From positions 124,001 through 188,000 of the forward strand of contig CALHAI010000004.1 in assembly GCA_937934295.1 (NCBI GenBank): 64,000 nucleotides of DNA, given 5' to 3'. A program made the position numbers and the translations under genes. Positions 60,851 to 64,000 of the stretch are shown piece by piece (positions within the stretch are counted from its first letter, which is position 1; each line of letters opens with the position of its first letter). This DNA is from an uncultured Blastocatellia bacterium. Its GTDB lineage: Bacteria > Acidobacteriota > Blastocatellia > HR10. Below the pieces are notes generated by a model. It saw only the letters and a list, made by a program, of their open reading frames with translations, searched no databases and was not told the origin of the DNA.

Positions 60851-61900
60851 TCATTGTGGCTTCTTTGGATTCGCCGTCGTCGTCTCGGCGGCCGTGTATT
60901 GCTCGCGATATGCGGGGGAGATCCAAATATAGGCATCGTGGCGGAGCGTCTCGATGTACTCGCGGACGGCCGCCTCGGCGCGCTGCTGCGCCAGGCGCAG
61001 TTGAAGTTGGCGTTTCAGCTCGGCATCGAGCGGGCGCACCCGCGCCTCTTGCCGTTCGAGCACTTTGAGGAGTTGGAATCCATCGGGCAGCTCGACGGGA
61101 GCAGAGACGTCTCCGGGCTTCAACTCCTCGATGGCCTTCGCTTGCGCGTCGCCCAGTGTACGTCGGGAGCCGAGCGTGAATCGCCCAATGTCGCCTTTAT
61201 GGCGAGCCGAGGGGCGCTCGGAGTACTGCGCGGCGAGATCGCCGAAATCCGCTCCAGCCCGCAGCTTCTCCTGAACCTCGCGCACGATCGCGAGCGCTTG
61301 CTCGCGCGAGCGGCCCTGCATGCTGATGAAGATCTCGCCCAGGTGGACGGTCTCCGGCTCAGTGAACTCCTCGCGGTGCTGTTGGTAGTACTGTTCGACA
61401 TCGCGATCGAAGATGTTCTGGAAGATTCGGCTATAGACCTCGCGGGCGAGGACGGCCTCGCGCAAAAAGCGCAGGCGAAGCGTCTGTCGGACCTGATCAG
61501 GATCGAGACCGGCTTCCGCCAAGCGCTTCTCCACCTCGGCCGGTGGGATGCCCTGCTGTCGGCTCCAGTTGAGGAGGAACTCGTTGATCTGCGCTTCGAC
61601 GGTGATGCCGAGTTCGTTGGCGCGCTGGACGAGGAGTTGATTGTCGATCAACTGTTGCAGGAGCGTCCTCGAGGCCTCCCGATACGCGCGCTCCAACTCT
61701 TCTCCCCTGAGACCTTGTTGCTCCAACTCCTCTCGCAATTCGGCCTGTGCGCGCCGCAGTGCCGAGAGGGTGATGATGTCACTGTTGATTCGCGCGACGA
61801 CCTCATCCACCAGGACCGGTTCGTCCTGGCTGCGAAAGAGGGGGGGAGCTGAGAGCCAAAGGAGGCATCCGAGGAGACTGGCTATCCCATATCGCCTCAT
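60851..61900 (-). CDS. SurA-like periplasmic chaperone with parvulin-type PPIase domain
   Basis: A 349-residue exported protein with a signal peptide (about 1-24). The N-terminal chaperone module is VDEVVARINSDIITLSALRRAQ and LLQQLIDNQLLVQRANELGI. The parvulin domain (about 185-290) has VHLGEIFISMQGRS, ADFGDLAAQYSERPSARHKGDIG and AIEELKPGDVSAPVELPDGFQLLKV. The C-terminal helix is Arg/Gln-rich. It probably guards unfolded outer-membrane proteins. It overlaps mfd by 4 bp (ATGA). Confidence 0.9.
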   Translation of the reverse strand: MRRYGIASLLGCLLWLSAPPLFRSQDEPVLVDEVVARINSDIITLSALRRAQAELREELEQQGLRGEELERAYREASRTLLQQLIDNQLLVQRANELGITVEAQINEFLLNWSRQQGIPPAEVEKRLAEAGLDPDQVRQTLRLRFLREAVLAREVYSRIFQNIFDRDVEQYYQQHREEFTEPETVHLGEIFISMQGRSREQALAIVREVQEKLRAGADFGDLAAQYSERPSARHKGDIGRFTLGSRRTLGDAQAKAIEELKPGDVSAPVELPDGFQLLKVLERQEARVRPLDAELKRQLQLRLAQQRAEAAVREYIETLRHDAYIWISPAYREQYTAAETTTANPKKPQ

Positions 61901-64000
61901 GCTCTTGCGCTCGCTCTGCGTCTTCGTCCCCTCTTCATCATCTCAGCGCTCGTGGCGCTCTCCGCTCGATGTGCTTGACCGGGGGAATTGTACGCCGCGC
62001 CCTGCAGCCGGAGCAAGTCCTCGCGGAGCTGAAGAAGGAGCGTTCGCTCATCCGGCGCCGAGAGGTCATATCGCAGTGTGCCATCGGGCGCGAATTCCGC
62101 TGAAGGATATGCGGCGAGAAAAGCACGGCGGTGTTCCGGGCTCAGACGGTCGGGATCGGCGAACTGAATGAGAATCCGTGGGCCCTCGCGCTCGATCATG
62201 CGCACGCGCAGTGGGAGGGCCGCGTTTCGGATCGCGCCAAGGAGCAGGAGGCGCTCGACCTCCGGAGGCAACGGCCCGTAGCGATCCACCAACTCCTCGC
62301 GCAGCTCGGCGAGCTTCGCTTCGGTTCGAGCCGCCGCCAGGCGCTTGTAGACGTGCAGGCGTTGACTCATGTCGGCGATATAGGTCTCCGGGATGCGGAG
62401 GGGGAAGCGGAGGTTGATCTGCGGGATGAGCTCTTCTTCGATCTTCTCGCCACGCAGCTCGCGGATCGTGCGGTCAAGGAGCTGACAATACAGCTCGAAG
62501 CCGAGCGCGTTGATATGGCCCGACTGCTCGGGCCCAATCAGATTTCCGGCACCCCGCAATTCGAGATCAAGGGCGGCCAAGCGAAAGCCGGACCCTAAGT
62601 CGGAGAACTCCTTGAGCGCCGCCAATCGCCGATGCGCGACCGCGCTCAGCTGGGATTCTGGAGGGATGAGCAAGTACGCGTAGGCGAGGTGATGGGATCG
62701 GCCAACGCGCCCGCGCAGTTGATAGAGATCAGCCAGACCGAAGCGGTCGGCCTGATTGATCAGGATCGTGTTCGCTTGTGGGATGTCAATGCCGTTCTCG
62801 ATGATCGTCGTCGTGACCAGGACATCCAGCTCCTGGCGGACGAAGCGTAAGACCGTGCGCTCCAACTCACGCTCCGAGAGCTGACCGTGCGCGACGCCGA
62901 TGCGCGCCTGAGGGACAAGTTGGCGGATGAGGTGCGCGATCTCATGGATCGTCTCGATCTCGTTATGGACGAAGAAGACCTGTCCACCTCGTTGGAGCTC
63001 ACGTTCGATGGCGCTGCGGATGATCGCTGGAGAGAAAGGGACGATCACGGTCTGCACAGCCAGCCGATCTGGTGGTGGCGTTTGAATGACGGAGAGATCG
63101 CGCAATCCGGTGAGGGCCATGTAGAGCGTGCGGGGGATCGGCGTCGCCGTGAGCGTCAAAACATCCACGCGGCGCCGCAATTGTTTCAGCCGCTCCTTAT
63201 GTCGGACGCCGAAGCGTTGCTCCTCGTCAATGATGACCAAGCCGAGGTCGCGGAAGCGCACGTCGCGGCTGAGCAGGCGATGCGTCCCGATGACGATGTC
63301 CACCGTTCCGTCTTCCAATCCCCGAAGCGTGCGCGCGATCTCGGCGCGGGAGCAGAATCGGGAGAGTTGGGCGATGGTGATGGGGAACGAGGCGAAGCGG
63401 CGGGTGAACGTGCGAGCGTGCTGCTCGACAAGAACCGTCGTGGGGGCGAGCACGGCCACCTGCTTGCCGTCCATGACGGCCTTGAAGGCGGCGCGCATGG
63501 CGACTTCCGTCTTCCCGAATCCGACATCGCCGCACAGGAGCCGATCCATCGGGACTGGGCGCTCCATGTCGCGTTTGATCTCCTCGAGCGCGCGGACTTG
63601 ATCAGGCGTCAGCTCGTACTCGAAGCCGGCCTCGAATTCGGCCTGCCAGGGGGTATCGGGGCTGAAGGCGTGACCGGGGATGAGCTTCCGCTCGGCGTAG
63701 AGTTTGAGCAACTCCTCGGCCAAATCCCGCATGGCGCGCACTGCGCGCGCCTTTGTGCGGAGCCAAGTCGTTCCGCCCAATCGATCCAAGCGCGGCGGCC
63801 CCCCGTCAATGCCCGCGTATTTCTGCACCAGGTCCAGCCGCTCCACCGGCACATAGAGCCGCGCGTCATCGGCATAGCGAAGGAGCAGGAAATCATGCGG
63901 GGCGCCATCAGGCATCGTCAATTGGACGAGTCCCTCGAATTGTCCGATCCCATGATCCTCGTGCACGAGGTAATCGCCCGGCTTGAGGTCCTTGAAGTCC
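61897..64000 (-). CDS. mfd: Transcription-repair coupling factor Mfd (5' part outside window)
   Basis: Mfd removes stalled RNA polymerase and recruits UvrA. About 700 C-terminal residues lie in the window; the UvrB-like N-terminal domain is beyond its edge. Visible parts are the RNA-polymerase-interacting/CarD-like domain (GDYLVHEDHGIGQFEGL, DDARLYVPVERLDLVQKY), the RecG-type helicase with Walker A LLCGDVGFGKTEVAMRAAF, DEEQRFG box, LTATPIPRTLYMAL, the TRG-type YQLRGRVGRS motif and the C-terminal TRCF domain (RFPLRIPETYIADMSQRLHVYKRL). The last 20 residues are basic. Confidence 0.96.
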   Translation of the reverse strand, partial: DFKDLKPGDYLVHEDHGIGQFEGLVQLTMPDGAPHDFLLLRYADDARLYVPVERLDLVQKYAGIDGGPPRLDRLGGTTWLRTKARAVRAMRDLAEELLKLYAERKLIPGHAFSPDTPWQAEFEAGFEYELTPDQVRALEEIKRDMERPVPMDRLLCGDVGFGKTEVAMRAAFKAVMDGKQVAVLAPTTVLVEQHARTFTRRFASFPITIAQLSRFCSRAEIARTLRGLEDGTVDIVIGTHRLLSRDVRFRDLGLVIIDEEQRFGVRHKERLKQLRRRVDVLTLTATPIPRTLYMALTGLRDLSVIQTPPPDRLAVQTVIVPFSPAIIRSAIERELQRGGQVFFVHNEIETIHEIAHLIRQLVPQARIGVAHGQLSERELERTVLRFVRQELDVLVTTTIIENGIDIPQANTILINQADRFGLADLYQLRGRVGRSHHLAYAYLLIPPESQLSAVAHRRLAALKEFSDLGSGFRLAALDLELRGAGNLIGPEQSGHINALGFELYCQLLDRTIRELRGEKIEEELIPQINLRFPLRIPETYIADMSQRLHVYKRLAAARTEAKLAELREELVDRYGPLPPEVERLLLLGAIRNAALPLRVRMIEREGPRILIQFADPDRLSPEHRRAFLAAYPSAEFAPDGTLRYDLSAPDERTLLLQLREDLLRLQGAAYNSPGQAHRAESATSAEMMKRGRRRRASARA

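Overview
The window reads as chromosomal DNA of a high-GC, Gram-negative bacterium. Outer-membrane assembly genes (BamA/TamA-like, TamB-like, SurA-like), a TonB-dependent receptor with a carboxypeptidase-regulatory N-terminus, PyrD/PyrK, a multihaem cytochrome fused to a nucleotidase-like domain and several lineage-type hypothetical membrane proteins together suggest an Acidobacteriota-like organism. This placement is inference from gene content only; no rRNA or marker phylogeny is available here.

Layout. 1-5.6 kb (minus strand) is accessory: a frameshifted partial gene, a single-chain MNT-HEPN (MntA-HepT type) toxin-antitoxin fusion, a clan GH-A-like secreted hydrolase, a solitary cas6, and a tiny bacterial-microcompartment locus (fuculose-phosphate-type aldolase with a C-terminal encapsulation-like helix, one BMC-H, one BMC-P). 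5.7-15.2 kb is mixed housekeeping: ruvA, an AmrS-type radical SAM enzyme, pyrroline-5-carboxylate dehydrogenase, two NarL-type response regulators, the nucleotidase/cytochrome fusion, a DUF721 (DciA-like) protein, a CinA-N domain protein, an eIF-2B-like protein and a CBS-pair protein. 15.4-23.2 kb is a tightly overlapping histidine operon, hisG-hisD-hisC-HAD-hisB-hisH-hisA-hisF-hisI, with a strong sigma-70 promoter, followed by a CAU tRNA.

23.3-31.1 kb (minus) is an outer-membrane biogenesis operon in the order tamB-like, BamA-family with seven POTRA-like units, SurA-N-like. It is preceded by ribE-ribBA. 33.1-39.7 kb holds a secreted propeller protein with a Cys-rich tail behind a conspicuous inverted repeat, a phosphatase/glycosyltransferase pair, accA, pncB and a small unknown. 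39.7-43.0 kb (minus) pairs an M64-type metallopeptidase carrying a near-perfect sigma-54 promoter with an adjacent NtrC-family sigma-54 activator. 43.1-51.7 kb (plus) runs uvrB, aroC, an ABC exporter, a Mit_KHE1-like protein, thiE, a lectin-fold secreted protein and selA.

Directly after selA sits an internally deleted tnpB remnant. Then come a TonB receptor, a beta-helix protein and a small anchored protein in one plus-strand unit. A ribbon-helix-helix-like gene follows with four linked perfect palindromes in front of it, then a decayed small gene, two membrane-protein genes, pyrD/pyrK, a SurA/parvulin protein and the 3' part of mfd running off the window.

The most distinctive items are the MNT-HEPN fusion with an internal start, the minimal BMC locus, the sigma-54 promoter/activator/peptidase set, the deleted tnpB and the palindrome chain beside the RHH gene. 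No CRISPR array, rRNA or intact transposase was found.
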